DNA of 47,835 bases from Pseudarthrobacter sp. PS3-L1 (GCF_030063285.1 NZ_JASISU010000009.1:1-47835), one strand, 5' to 3'; shown: positions 17,356 through 26,295, numbered from the stretch's first letter. Notes: generated by a model from the letters alone, not told the origin. A program made the numbers and translations.

Positions 17356-19406
17356 GCGACATGAAGGGCAGCCGGGCGGCCGATGGCGGCGGCCGGGGGC
17401 TGGCAGGCGCAGAAACGTCAGCCGCAGGACCCGGCGCACCGGGAGAACCAGTCGAAGGTGCCCGTATCCCCAGGCCGCAAGGCGGCCCCGGCCGCGGTGG
17501 TCCTTTTGCAGGAATGAACGTACCTGCGGAGAAAGCGCTGAATTTCTGGCCCTCGGCCAAACGGCTGGTGGGCCAGCTGCGCCCCGAGCGGTCCTGGCTG
17601 ATGCTGGTCCTTGGTCTCGCCGTCGTAAGTGTTGCCTTTTCCGTCATTGGGCCGCGGCTGCTCGGCGAAGGGACCAACCTGATATTCGCCGGCGTGGTGT
17701 CCAAGGATTTGCCTGCGGGGGTAAGCCAGGCGCAGCTCATTGCCCAGCTCAGGGCAGCGGGGGACAACCAGAAAGCGGACATGCTCAGTGCCATGTCGCT
17801 GACCCCGGGCATGGGGATCGACTTTGCAGCCCTCTCCTATGTGCTGCTGTGGGCACTGGCGCTCTATGTGCTGGCCTCGGCGTTCAGCTGGGTTCAGGCC
17901 TATGTGCTCAACGGGATTGTGCAGCGCACCGTGTTCCGGCTGCGGCGACGGATCGAAGCCAAAATCAACAGGCTGCCCCTGCGCTACTTTGATTCTGTGC
18001 AGCGTGGTGAGCTGCTCAGCCGGGTGACAAACGACGTCGACAATATTTCGCAGAGCCTGCAACAATCCATCAGCCAGGCGGTCACCTCGCTACTGACACT
18101 GGTGGGTGTGCTGGTGATGATGTTCATCCTCTCGCCCACCCTGGCGTTGATTGCGCTGGTCACCGTCCCGCTGACGCTGGTGACAACGGCGCTTATTGCC
18201 AAGCGTTCGCAGCGTCTCTTTGTGGCGCAGTGGAAGCACACGGGGGAGCTGAACGGGCAGATCGAAGAAACATACACCGGGCACGCGCTGGTGAAGGTCT
18301 TCGGTAGGCAGCGCGAGGTGGAGGGCCGGTTCCGGGAGAAAAATGCGGAGCTGTACCAGGCCAGTTTCGGTGCACAGTTCATTTCCGGACTGATCATGCC
18401 GGCCATGACGTTTATTGGGAACCTGGTCTACGTGGGGATCGCTGTGGTGGGTGGGTTGCAAGTTGCTTCCGGAGCCATGCAGCTTGGCGACGTGCAGGCT
18501 TTCATCCAGTATTCGCGGCAGTTCACGCAGCCGCTGGCCCAGCTGGGATCCATGGCAAACCTCCTGCAGTCAGGCGTGGCTTCTGCCGAGCGGGTCTTCG
18601 AATTGCTGGATACGGAGGAACAGCTGGCTGATCCTGATGTCGCGCTGGAGCCGGAGTCTACGCGGGGGAAGCTGGTCTTTGAGGATGTGTCCTTCGCATA
18701 CTCGGCGGATAAGCCCCTCATTGCCAACCTGAATCTGGTGGCCGAACCAGGGCAGACTGTGGCGATTGTTGGGCCCACAGGCGCGGGCAAGACAACGCTC
18801 GTGAACCTGATGATGCGCTTCTACGAGCTCGATGGCGGCAGGATCACCCTGGACGGGGTGGACATCACAGCGATGACCAGGGATGGACTGCGCTCGCGGA
18901 TGGGGATGGTACTTCAGGACACGTGGCTCTTTGGCGGGACCATCCGGGACAACATTGCCTACGGGCGGCCCTCAGCGTCTGAATCCGAGATCATGGAGGC
19001 AGCGAAAGCCACCTACGTGGATCGGTTCGTACGGTCCCTTCCGGAAGGCTACGACACAGTCCTTGATGATGAGGGGGCCAACGTTTCCACGGGTGAGAAG
19101 CAGTTGCTGACCATTGCGCGGGCGTTCCTGGCGCGGCCGTCGGTGCTGATCCTGGATGAGGCGACGTCCTCGGTGGACACGCGGACCGAGGTTTTGGTAC
19201 AGAAGGCCATGAGCGCGCTGCGCTCCGACCGGACCTCGTTTGTCATTGCGCACCGCCTTTCCACCATCCGCGATGCAGACCTCATCCTGGTCATGGAGGC
19301 CGGGCGGATCGTGGAACAGGGTAATCATGCTGGGCTGCTCTCGTCGGGCGGAGCCTATGCGGCTCTTTACGCGGCGCAGTTCGCAGCCCCCGTGGCCGAG
19401 GTCTAG
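17352..19406 (+). CDS. ABC exporter, half-transporter 2 (catalytic Glu intact)
   Basis: This is the partner of the preceding gene. The 684-residue product has an unusual Gly/Pro/Ala-rich N-terminus of about 55 residues, six membrane helices with an insertion of about 60 residues between the first two (rich in Ala and polar residues, ending near TPGMGIDF), and an ATPase domain with Walker A GPTGAGKTT (Lys480), Walker B LILDEATSS with catalytic Glu603, and a degenerate signature NVSTGEKQL. The intact Glu here and the intact signature in subunit 1 together build one full ATP site. The start overlaps the previous stop (ATGA). No terminator was identified. Confidence 0.92.
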   Translation: MSDMKGSRAADGGGRGLAGAETSAAGPGAPGEPVEGARIPRPQGGPGRGGPFAGMNVPAEKALNFWPSAKRLVGQLRPERSWLMLVLGLAVVSVAFSVIGPRLLGEGTNLIFAGVVSKDLPAGVSQAQLIAQLRAAGDNQKADMLSAMSLTPGMGIDFAALSYVLLWALALYVLASAFSWVQAYVLNGIVQRTVFRLRRRIEAKINRLPLRYFDSVQRGELLSRVTNDVDNISQSLQQSISQAVTSLLTLVGVLVMMFILSPTLALIALVTVPLTLVTTALIAKRSQRLFVAQWKHTGELNGQIEETYTGHALVKVFGRQREVEGRFREKNAELYQASFGAQFISGLIMPAMTFIGNLVYVGIAVVGGLQVASGAMQLGDVQAFIQYSRQFTQPLAQLGSMANLLQSGVASAERVFELLDTEEQLADPDVALEPESTRGKLVFEDVSFAYSADKPLIANLNLVAEPGQTVAIVGPTGAGKTTLVNLMMRFYELDGGRITLDGVDITAMTRDGLRSRMGMVLQDTWLFGGTIRDNIAYGRPSASESEIMEAAKATYVDRFVRSLPEGYDTVLDDEGANVSTGEKQLLTIARAFLARPSVLILDEATSSVDTRTEVLVQKAMSALRSDRTSFVIAHRLSTIRDADLILVMEAGRIVEQGNHAGLLSSGGAYAALYAAQFAAPVAEV

Positions 19407-19551
19407 CCCGGCACCTCGGTGTCGGCGCGCACAACCCCGGCGGGGCCGTCTTACTACGTCATGAAAATGATCCCTCTTGAACCCTGCGTACGTAACATTG
19501 GAGAAAGTACAGGCTTCGGCTTGCTTGGATCGCAATGAAGGGCTATAGAAC

Positions 19552-20565
19552 ATGTCACTCGAATCGCTTCCTATCCTGGACTTCTCCCGCCTGAGTGCAG
19601 GTCCGGATGAAGCTGCCCAGTTCCGGAACGACCTGCGTGATGCGATGCACGAGGTTGGGTTTTTGTACTTGGCCGGGCACGGAATTCCGCCGGAGCTCAC
19701 AGATTCCATGCTTGGCGTGTCGCGCCGGTTCTTCGACCTCCCCGAGGAACAGAAACTTGCTGTAGAAAACATCCATAGTCCCCAGTTTCGCGGCTACACG
19801 CGCGTGGGTGGCGAACTTACAGACAATGCCGTTGACTGGCGTGAACAGATCGATATTGGCGTCGAACGTCCTGCCGTAGAGCCTGGAGCCGGTGTTGCTG
19901 ACTATTGGCGCCTGGAGGGCCCTAACCTTTTTCCCGCCGAGCTCCCGGAAATGCAGAAGATCGCAGCGGAGTGGACTGCGAAATTGAGCGAGATTTCCTT
20001 GACGCTCCTGCGAGCCCTTGCCGTGTCCCTTGGTGCGCCGGAAGATACGTTTGATGAGGCGTTTGCTGCTCAGGCGTTCCCGTTGCTCAAGGTGGTGCGC
20101 TATCCGGGGGAGTCGGACCCCGATCCGGTACAGGGCGTGGGATCACACCGTGACGGCGGGGTATTGACGCTCCTGCTGGTCGAACCGGAAAAGGGTGGAC
20201 TGCAGGTGGATTACAAGGGGGAGTGGATCGACGCCCCCCAGGTTCCGGGAACGTTTGTGGTCAATATCGGCGAGATGCTCGAACTGGCTACGGATGGGTA
20301 CCTGAAAGCAACGCTCCACCGCGTGATCTCGCCGCTGCGCGGGACGGACCGGATTTCGCTGCCGTTCTTCTTTAACCCGGCTCTGGACGCGACGATGCCG
20401 CAGCTTGCCGTGGCCCCGCAATTTTCCGCCAAGGCCCGGGGCCTGTCGGTCGATCCGACCAACAGCCCCATCCTGCAGACCTACGGTGATAACGCCCTGC
20501 GGTACCGTTTCCGCGCGCACCCCAACGTTGTTGCAGCGCACCACGCGGACCTGGTTAAACGCTGA
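19552..20565 (+). CDS. Iron/2-oxoglutarate-dependent oxygenase (isopenicillin-N-synthase-like)
   Basis: Such enzymes hydroxylate or desaturate small molecules using Fe(II), O2 and usually 2-oxoglutarate. The 337-residue product has the N-terminal DIOX_N region (DFSRLSAG to RGYTRVGGE) and the C-terminal double-stranded beta-helix with the iron triad His199, Asp201 (SHRDGG) and His256 (TLHRVI), and Arg267/Ser269 in the RxS co-substrate motif. That RxS motif favours a true 2-oxoglutarate enzyme or a related member. Actinobacterial relatives are mostly uncharacterised. GAAGGG lies about 10 nt before the ATG. It is convergent with the SCO1664-family gene and has no pathway neighbour that would reveal its substrate. 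Confidence 0.87.
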   Translation: MSLESLPILDFSRLSAGPDEAAQFRNDLRDAMHEVGFLYLAGHGIPPELTDSMLGVSRRFFDLPEEQKLAVENIHSPQFRGYTRVGGELTDNAVDWREQIDIGVERPAVEPGAGVADYWRLEGPNLFPAELPEMQKIAAEWTAKLSEISLTLLRALAVSLGAPEDTFDEAFAAQAFPLLKVVRYPGESDPDPVQGVGSHRDGGVLTLLLVEPEKGGLQVDYKGEWIDAPQVPGTFVVNIGEMLELATDGYLKATLHRVISPLRGTDRISLPFFFNPALDATMPQLAVAPQFSAKARGLSVDPTNSPILQTYGDNALRYRFRAHPNVVAAHHADLVKR

Positions 20566-20668
20566 TCGAAAGGCGGTAGCCGTTACCGGTGGGGCAGAGC
20601 TGGGGCAGGTTTAGCCGCGGCGTCGGGTGCTCATCGAATCGCTGTGGCTCCTCACGTCGGTGCGGATG

Positions 20669-21379
20669 CTAAACGAGCGGCCACGGGTACCGCGACCCTG
20701 TCAGATCCACTGGCAGGATCGCCCCGTCCAGCATCCGTTGGGTTCTCCGCTGTAAAGCGGACACCTCGTCCCCGTCTAGCAATTCCGCGAGGGCGGCCGG
20801 AACGGCAGAAGCCAGGGGCGCAATGTCAGCCAGCAGGGCCTCAGGGATTGGCTCTCCAGCAAAGTCCCAGATCACGGTCCGCAGCTTAAAAATTGCGGAG
20901 AAGCACAGCCCGTGGTCAATGCCCCAGATCCGTTTGTCATTTCCGCGCAGCACATGCCCACTTTTGCGGTCGGTGTTGTTGGCAAGGTAGTCAAAGAGCG
21001 CCATCCGGGCCATGTCCGGATGCGTTGACGGATCCTCGGAGGAGATGGTGAAGTAATGTTCCCGGAAGTCGCAGTCCACAAACCACTGCAGCGAGCCCTC
21101 ACCCAGCGGCGCATCCTCCCGAATTACTGTAGGTGGCACCAGGCCCCACCCCAATTCCTCGCTCAGCAGGTATGCCGCGCGTTCACGCCGGTGCAGGCCC
21201 GGCGGAAAATCAGAGAGCGGACGCTCGCCAGCAACCGGCTTGTACACAGCCTGCCCTGTTTGCTCGCCGAGGCTCAGGTTCACCAGGAACGTTTCATTGC
21301 TGCTGCGCACAATCTGGCCAACCAACTCTAGACCGCCCTCAGTCAACAGCCGCAACTCACGCTCAGGCGTGCTACCCAC
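20669..21379 (-). CDS. SCO1664-family protein (HipA/PI3-4 kinase-like fold)
   Basis: This belongs to an actinobacterial family of unknown function with a kinase-like core. In the 236-residue product I see a likely ATP-binding Lys47 (AVYKPVAGERP), a catalytic-loop-like segment NNTDRKSGH with Asp137, and a metal-binding-like WGIDHG with Asp155, the layout seen in HipA and PI3/4-kinase-like proteins. The start is a GTG at 21379, 12 nt after the stop of the histidine phosphatase gene, so the two are co-transcribed. In many actinobacteria these two families occur together with a DUF3090 gene near mshC (mycothiol synthesis); neither of those is here. Activity is unproven. Confidence 0.8.
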   Translation of the reverse strand: MGSTPERELRLLTEGGLELVGQIVRSSNETFLVNLSLGEQTGQAVYKPVAGERPLSDFPPGLHRRERAAYLLSEELGWGLVPPTVIREDAPLGEGSLQWFVDCDFREHYFTISSEDPSTHPDMARMALFDYLANNTDRKSGHVLRGNDKRIWGIDHGLCFSAIFKLRTVIWDFAGEPIPEALLADIAPLASAVPAALAELLDGDEVSALQRRTQRMLDGAILPVDLTGSRYPWPLV

Positions 21380-21391
21380 GCGATGAGCTCA

Positions 21392-22072
21392 CTATGGCTT
21401 CAGCTTGCTCAGCGGCTCCGAATGCGAGTTCACCATCGGTACCGATGCGGCCTGACCGTCCACAAACGTCACAGCAGATACTGATCCGGGGCTGATCATG
21501 ATCCGCTGAAACAGGTCCAGCGTGGTCCCCAGCGCATGTGCCACCGCAGCCTTGATGGTGTCTGCGTGGGAGAAGCACACCACAACGCCACCCGGATGCG
21601 CTGCGCAGAGCCCCTGGAGGGCGCCTACCATGCGGTCCTGCATCTCGGTGAAACTCTCCCCGCCCGGAAAACGGAACGTCGACGGGCTGGACTGCACTGT
21701 CTTCCACTCTGGGAGCGCCGCCAGATCAGCGATCCGCCGCCCGGTCCACTCGCCAAAATCGCACTCCAGCAGTCCCGGTTCCCGGATGATCTCCAGTCCC
21801 GTGGCGGCCGACGTCGGACCCGCCGTTTCGCACGCGCGCTCCAGTGGGGAGGAATAGATGGCAGTCACGGGCAGCCCGGTGAGCCGCTCGGCAACGCGCT
21901 CGGCCTGTGTGCGGCCACGGTCCGAGAGGTGCAGGTCCGGGGCACGGCCCGGCAGCACTGTACCAGTGGTGGGAGTCTCACCGTGGCGCACCAGGAGCAG
22001 GAGCGTGCTGGGCGGCATCGGGGCGGATTCTGACGGGGAAGCCGGCGGTGCCGGCTGGGCTGCAGCAGTCAT
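21392..22072 (-). CDS. Histidine phosphatase, MSMEG_4193 family
   Basis: This is a member of the phosphoglycerate mutase-like / histidine phosphatase superfamily. The 226-residue product has the phospho-accepting His30 in LVRHGET and the second active-site His in CFSHADTIK, plus conserved Arg (SPLERACET) and Glu (LLECDFGEW). Family annotation is putative phosphomutase; the substrate is unknown. I start it at the ATG at 22072 because a TAGGCT hexamer ends 7 nt upstream, although a GTG ten codons earlier is in frame. It begins an operon with the SCO1664-family gene and is divergent from the AAA+/VWA pair. Confidence 0.87.
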   Translation of the reverse strand: MTAAAQPAPPASPSESAPMPPSTLLLLVRHGETPTTGTVLPGRAPDLHLSDRGRTQAERVAERLTGLPVTAIYSSPLERACETAGPTSAATGLEIIREPGLLECDFGEWTGRRIADLAALPEWKTVQSSPSTFRFPGGESFTEMQDRMVGALQGLCAAHPGGVVVCFSHADTIKAAVAHALGTTLDLFQRIMISPGSVSAVTFVDGQAASVPMVNSHSEPLSKLKP

Positions 22073-22079
22073 CAGTACC

Positions 22080-22085
22080 AGCCTA
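22080..22085 (-). promoter_or_regulatory. -10 hexamer, putative leaderless promoter of the histidine phosphatase
   Basis: TAGGCT on the minus strand ends 7 nt before the ATG at 22072. GGGACA 18 bp further upstream is a weak -35. The hexamer is identical to the one before ispD. Confidence 0.5.
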
Positions 22086-22146
22086 GGCCCATCACCTGGC
22101 AATTGTCCCGGACTTTAGCCGGTCCGCTTGAAGCTGAATTAAAGCG

Positions 22147-22175
22147 CTGACCAGCAGACCGAACAGGTCTACGGT
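22147..22175 (+). promoter_or_regulatory. Putative leaderless promoter of the AAA+ ATPase gene
   Basis: CTGACC (22147-22152), a 17-bp spacer, and TACGGT (22170-22175), with the GTG start following after 6 nt (GGAGAA). The GGAGAA may also act as a weak ribosome binding site if the transcript starts further upstream. Confidence 0.45.
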
Positions 22176-22181
22176 GGAGAA

Positions 22182-23570
22182 GTGACTGAACGCCCTGAGA
22201 TCTTTACTGTTGGTGAACTGCGTGCCTCCGGCCATGTCCTCAAGGACTTGCGCCAGGAACTCCGTGACAATCTGCTGGAAGCGCTGGCAGAGGGTCGCGA
22301 TCCGTGGCCCGGAATCTTCGGCTTTGGCCGCACCGTGCTGCCCCAACTCGAACGCGCACTCATTGCCGGGCATGACATTGTGCTTCTGGGTGAGCGCGGC
22401 CAGGGCAAGACCCGCCTGCTGCGCACCCTGGCTGGATTGCTGGACGAATGGTCGCCGATCATCGAAGGTTCCGAGCTTAACGAGCACCCATTCGAACCCA
22501 TCACCGCACACTCCCGCGCCTTGGTCCAGGCCGAGGGCGACAGGCTGCGTGTGGCCTGGCGGCACCGTGCCGAACGCTATGTGGAGAAGCTCGCAACACC
22601 AGATACGTCAGTAGCTGACCTGATTGGCGACGTCGACCCCATGCGCGTTGCCGAGGGCCGCCGCCTGGGCGATCCAGAAACTATTCACTATGGCCTGATT
22701 CCACGTTCAAACCGCGGAATTGTTGCTATCAATGAACTCCCCGACCTTGCCGAGCGCATTCAGGTCTCAATGCTCAATGTCATGGAAGAACGTGACATCC
22801 AGATCCGCGGCTATGTGCTGCGCCTGCCCTTGGATGTGCTGGTGGTAGCCTCGGCCAACCCGGAGGATTACACGAACCGTGGCCGGATTATCACCCCGCT
22901 CAAGGACCGCTTTGGCGCCGAGATCCGCACGCACTACCCTCTGGAACTTGAGGACGAGGTGGCAGTGATTGCCCAGGAGGGAGACCTGGTGGCCAGCGTG
23001 CCGCCGGTCATCCTGGAGATTCTGGCCCGTTATACCCGTGCGTTGCGCGAATCGCCCGCCATTAATCAGACCTCCGGAGTGTCAGCGCGGTTTGCGATTG
23101 CCGGCGCCGAAACAGTGGCCGCCGCGGCCCGTCGCAGGGCGAGTATCCGTGCGGAGGACAGTGCTGTGGCACGGATCATTGACCTCGACGCCGCCGTTGA
23201 AGTCCTCAGTGGCAAGATCGAATTCGAATCCGGCGAGGAAGGCCGCGAACAGGACATCCTGGACCACCTTCTGCGCACCGCAGTGTTTGATGCGGTCCGC
23301 GAGCACTTCCTCGGCCTGAACCTGGATCCTCTGGTCACCGCACTGGATGGCAGCTCCACTGTCACCACGGGTGAGCTGGTTACGGCGAAGGAGTTCCTTG
23401 AGAACCTCCCGGCGTTGGAAGAATCCACCCTTTACGACGACATTGCCGCCCGATTGGGTGCCGAAAACGACGGCCAGCGTGCCGCGGCCGTCGAGTTGGC
23501 CCTTGAAGGGCTCTACCTCAGCCGCCGGATCTCCAAGGAGTCCGACGATGAAGCCACCATCTACGGCTAA
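22182..23570 (+). CDS. MoxR/magnesium-chelatase-like AAA+ ATPase
   Basis: This AAA+ ATPase belongs to the ChlI/MoxR clade, which remodels partner proteins. The 462-residue product has Walker A GERGQGKTR (Lys76), a Walker B-like region at GIVAINELPDL, a sensor-1-like SANPEDY, and a helical lid with an Arg-rich segment (about 300-330). It pairs with the downstream VWA protein, 15 nt away, as the I and D subunits of chelatases do. The same gene pair exists in mycobacteria (comparable in size to Rv0958/Rv0959), where no chlorophyll is made, so a true magnesium chelatase role is unlikely. The substrate is not known. Confidence 0.87.
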   Translation: MTERPEIFTVGELRASGHVLKDLRQELRDNLLEALAEGRDPWPGIFGFGRTVLPQLERALIAGHDIVLLGERGQGKTRLLRTLAGLLDEWSPIIEGSELNEHPFEPITAHSRALVQAEGDRLRVAWRHRAERYVEKLATPDTSVADLIGDVDPMRVAEGRRLGDPETIHYGLIPRSNRGIVAINELPDLAERIQVSMLNVMEERDIQIRGYVLRLPLDVLVVASANPEDYTNRGRIITPLKDRFGAEIRTHYPLELEDEVAVIAQEGDLVASVPPVILEILARYTRALRESPAINQTSGVSARFAIAGAETVAAAARRRASIRAEDSAVARIIDLDAAVEVLSGKIEFESGEEGREQDILDHLLRTAVFDAVREHFLGLNLDPLVTALDGSSTVTTGELVTAKEFLENLPALEESTLYDDIAARLGAENDGQRAAAVELALEGLYLSRRISKESDDEATIYG

Positions 23571-23585
23571 GGAACAGGTTTTGCC

Positions 23586-25589
23586 ATGAGCCTTCACAAC
23601 CGGTCCAGGTACGGCCGCTACGCCGGCGGACCGGACCCGATGGCACCGCCGGTGGACCTTACGGAGGCGCTGGATGCTGTTGCTGAGGACGTTATGGCCG
23701 GCTACTCGCCGCGCCGCGCGCTGCAGGAATTCCTGCGGCGCGGCGGTCCCGATCAGCAGGGCCTGGATGACCTTGCCGGCCGCATCCAGCAGCGCCGCAA
23801 GGACCTGCTGGGCAAACACAACCTGGACGGCACCCTCAACGAGGTCAAAAAACTCCTCAATGAGGCTGTGCTCGAAGAACGCAAGCAGCTAGCTCGGGAC
23901 GCCTTGATGGACAACACGGACCGGGCGTTCCGTGAGATGCAGATGCAGAACCTGCCCAAGTCCACAGCAGCCGCAGTCAAGGAACTTTCCACCTACGACT
24001 GGCAGTCGAGCACTGCCAAGCAAACCTACGATCACATCAAGGACCTCCTGGGCCGCGAGGTCCTTGATCAGCGTTTTGCCGGCATGAAACAGGCGCTGGA
24101 GAGTGCCACGGAGGAAGACCGCGCCGCCATCAGCGAGATGCTGGGTGACCTGAACACCCTGCTGGACAAGTACCGGCGCCGTGTGGACACCCAGGAAGAC
24201 TTTGCTCAGTTCATGGCCAAGCATGGCCAGCACTTCCCTGAGAACCCACAGACCGTGGCGGAACTGGTGGATGCGCTTGCCAAGCGTGCCGCCGCTGCCC
24301 AGCGACTGATGGCGTCCATGTCGCCGGAACAGCGTGAGGAACTGATGCAGCTCTCCGCGCAGGCCTTCGGATCGCCTGATCTCATGGCACAGCTAGGGCA
24401 ACTCGACGAAACACTGCAGGCGCTGCGTCCCGGTGAGGACTGGGATGGTTCTGAACAGTTTGAGGGCCAGGAGGGTATGGGCCTGGGCGATGGCACGGGC
24501 GTCTTGCAGGACCTCGCGGAACTTGATGACCTGGCCGCGCAGCTGGAGCAGGACTTCGACAGTACCCACATGGATGACCTTGATCTCAAGGCACTGGCGC
24601 GCCAGCTCGGCGATGATGCGGCAGTCTCAGCTCGCACGCTTGCCGCTATTGAAAAGGCCATGCATGACGGCGGCTACCTCACGCGCGGCGACGACGGCAC
24701 ACTTCAGCTCTCGCCCCAGGCCATGCGGCGGCTGGGCAGGTCGCTGTTGCGTGACGCAGCCAAGCAGCTCTCTGGCCGACAGGGCCGCCGGGAAACCAGG
24801 GAGTCGGGGGCCGCGGGGGAGCCCACCGGCTCCAGCCGCCCGTGGGAGTTCGGTGACGCTGCCCCCTGGGACGTCACCCGGACCATCACCAACGCGATCA
24901 GCAGGACCATCGCCGATGGCGGGGATACCTCCCACGGAATCCGGCTGGCTGTGGATGATATTGAGGTGACGGAGACCGAGGCCAGGACCCAGGCCGCCGT
25001 CGTCCTTCTCGTGGACGTGTCCTACTCCATGGCGGCAGAGGGCCGCTGGGTTCCCATGAAACGTACAGCGCTGGCACTGCACCACCTGATCTCCACCAGG
25101 TTTCGCGGTGACAGGCTGGCACTGATCACGTTTGGGCGCTATGCCCAATCCATGGACATTGGGCAGCTCACGTCCATGCCAGCCGTGCGGGAGCAAGGTA
25201 CCAACCTGCATCACGGGCTCATGTTGGCCAGCCGGTTTTTCCGCAAACACTCCTCCATGCAGCCAGTCCTGCTGGTGGTAACCGACGGCGAACCAACCGC
25301 ACACCTGCTCCCCGACGGCGAATCGGTGTTCTCCTGGCCGCCACACCCGCAGACTATCCGCCGCACTGTTGATGAGCTGGACAAGGTGGGCCGCGCACAT
25401 GCGCAGTCGACGTTCTTCCGCCTGGGAGACGACCCGGGCCTTGAACGCTTTGTGGAACGGATGGCCAAGCGGATTGACGGTCGGGTGGTGTCACCGGAAA
25501 CCGATGACCTGGGTGCCGCCGTCGTGGGTGAGTACCTGCGTGCGCATTTCCGCGGCCGGCCCTATGGGGACTCGGACTGGGCTCAGTAG
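23586..25589 (+). CDS. VWA-domain protein, partner of the AAA+ ATPase
   Basis: The 667-residue product has a long helical, charged N-terminal part (about 1-380), a Gly/Arg-rich linker, and a C-terminal von Willebrand A domain (about 465-650) with an intact metal-dependent adhesion site: DxSxS in VLLVDVSYSMA near residue 477, a Thr in the REQGTNLHHG segment, and an Asp in VVTDGEP. Such proteins act as substrate adaptors for MoxR/ChlI ATPases. It starts 15 nt after the ATPase stop, with AGGAACAGG upstream. There is no signal peptide or membrane segment, so it is cytoplasmic. Family function is unresolved. Confidence 0.88.
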   Translation: MSLHNRSRYGRYAGGPDPMAPPVDLTEALDAVAEDVMAGYSPRRALQEFLRRGGPDQQGLDDLAGRIQQRRKDLLGKHNLDGTLNEVKKLLNEAVLEERKQLARDALMDNTDRAFREMQMQNLPKSTAAAVKELSTYDWQSSTAKQTYDHIKDLLGREVLDQRFAGMKQALESATEEDRAAISEMLGDLNTLLDKYRRRVDTQEDFAQFMAKHGQHFPENPQTVAELVDALAKRAAAAQRLMASMSPEQREELMQLSAQAFGSPDLMAQLGQLDETLQALRPGEDWDGSEQFEGQEGMGLGDGTGVLQDLAELDDLAAQLEQDFDSTHMDDLDLKALARQLGDDAAVSARTLAAIEKAMHDGGYLTRGDDGTLQLSPQAMRRLGRSLLRDAAKQLSGRQGRRETRESGAAGEPTGSSRPWEFGDAAPWDVTRTITNAISRTIADGGDTSHGIRLAVDDIEVTETEARTQAAVVLLVDVSYSMAAEGRWVPMKRTALALHHLISTRFRGDRLALITFGRYAQSMDIGQLTSMPAVREQGTNLHHGLMLASRFFRKHSSMQPVLLVVTDGEPTAHLLPDGESVFSWPPHPQTIRRTVDELDKVGRAHAQSTFFRLGDDPGLERFVERMAKRIDGRVVSPETDDLGAAVVGEYLRAHFRGRPYGDSDWAQ

Positions 25590-25611
25590 GAGATCTTCAG
25601 CTGGCGGCCTG

Positions 25612-25619
25612 ATTCATTA
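25612..25619 (+). promoter_or_regulatory. Possible operator half-site before the XRE-cupin gene
   Basis: ATTCATTA lies just before the -35 of the regulator and matches the left arm of the inverted repeat at 26296-26315 downstream of it. A shared site would fit autoregulation. Confidence 0.35.
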
Positions 25620-25621
25620 TC

Positions 25622-25650
25622 TTGACGATACTTTCACTATGACGGACGAT
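25622..25650 (+). promoter_or_regulatory. Putative promoter of the XRE-cupin regulator
   Basis: TTGACG (25622-25627), a 17-bp spacer, and GACGAT (25645-25650), with ATG following after 6 nt. The first -10 base deviates from T. Confidence 0.45.
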
Positions 25651-25656
25651 CGTTGA

Positions 25657-26271
25657 ATGGAGAATCACGGCGTCCACCCCGCAGCGGTCCAGGAACTTAT
25701 CGGCGTGGAGGATCAAGCGGAACGGGCCATGACTGCCGTGGGGGCCCTCGTCCTGCAGTTGCGACGCGAGGCTGGCCAAAGCCTCGGTAGCCTTGCTGCT
25801 GCAGCAGCACTCAGCCCCGGGCTACTCAGCCAGATTGAGCGCGGCCAGGGCAACCCGTCCCTCACTACGCTGATCAAACTCTCCCAGGCCCTTCGGGTGC
25901 CGGTAAGCCGTTTCTTCGATGTCAAGGATCAGGCAGGCGCTCTGGTCAAGCGGCAGGACCGACGGCGGCTCGAAGTCGCCGAGGACAATCTCATCTATGA
26001 ACTTCTCACTCCACACATGAACGGCCAGTTGGGCATGCTTCGCGCACAGATCGCACCCGGCTGGAACAACGAGGATGCACCTTTCAAACATGCTGGGGAA
26101 GAGTGCGTCACCATGGTTCAGGGGCAATTGTTTGTTTCTGTCAACGGTGTCGGCTATCACCTTGAGGAAGGTGATTCATTGACCTACGACTCCTCGCTAC
26201 CGCATTGGTACCGCAACTCTACGTCCGAAGATGCGGCGTTGATAGGAGCCATGACACCGCCATCCTTCTAG
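25657..26271 (+). CDS. XRE-family transcriptional regulator with C-terminal cupin domain
   Basis: This is a DNA-binding regulator in which a cupin barrel senses a small ligand. The 204-residue product has an N-terminal helix-turn-helix (about 30-88: LRREAGQSLGSLAAAAALS then LLSQIERGQGNPSL) and a cupin_2 domain (about 125-200: GEECVTMVQG, YHLEEGDSLTYDS, PHWYRN). Relatives control genes for amine, amino acid or acyl compound use. It lies 180 bp upstream of the M20 hydrolase / MHS transporter operon in the same orientation, and inverted repeats in between are plausible binding sites. The start follows a TTGACG promoter by 6 nt. Ligand and target are inferred only. Confidence 0.88.
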   Translation: MENHGVHPAAVQELIGVEDQAERAMTAVGALVLQLRREAGQSLGSLAAAAALSPGLLSQIERGQGNPSLTTLIKLSQALRVPVSRFFDVKDQAGALVKRQDRRRLEVAEDNLIYELLTPHMNGQLGMLRAQIAPGWNNEDAPFKHAGEECVTMVQGQLFVSVNGVGYHLEEGDSLTYDSSLPHWYRNSTSEDAALIGAMTPPSF

Positions 26272-26295
26272 CGGAAGCAGGCCCTCAGCATGGGA

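Noticed and set aside
22182..25589. True magnesium chelatase for chlorophyll synthesis
   Set aside because: No chlorophyll genes are present, the organism type is not photosynthetic, and the same pair occurs in mycobacteria.
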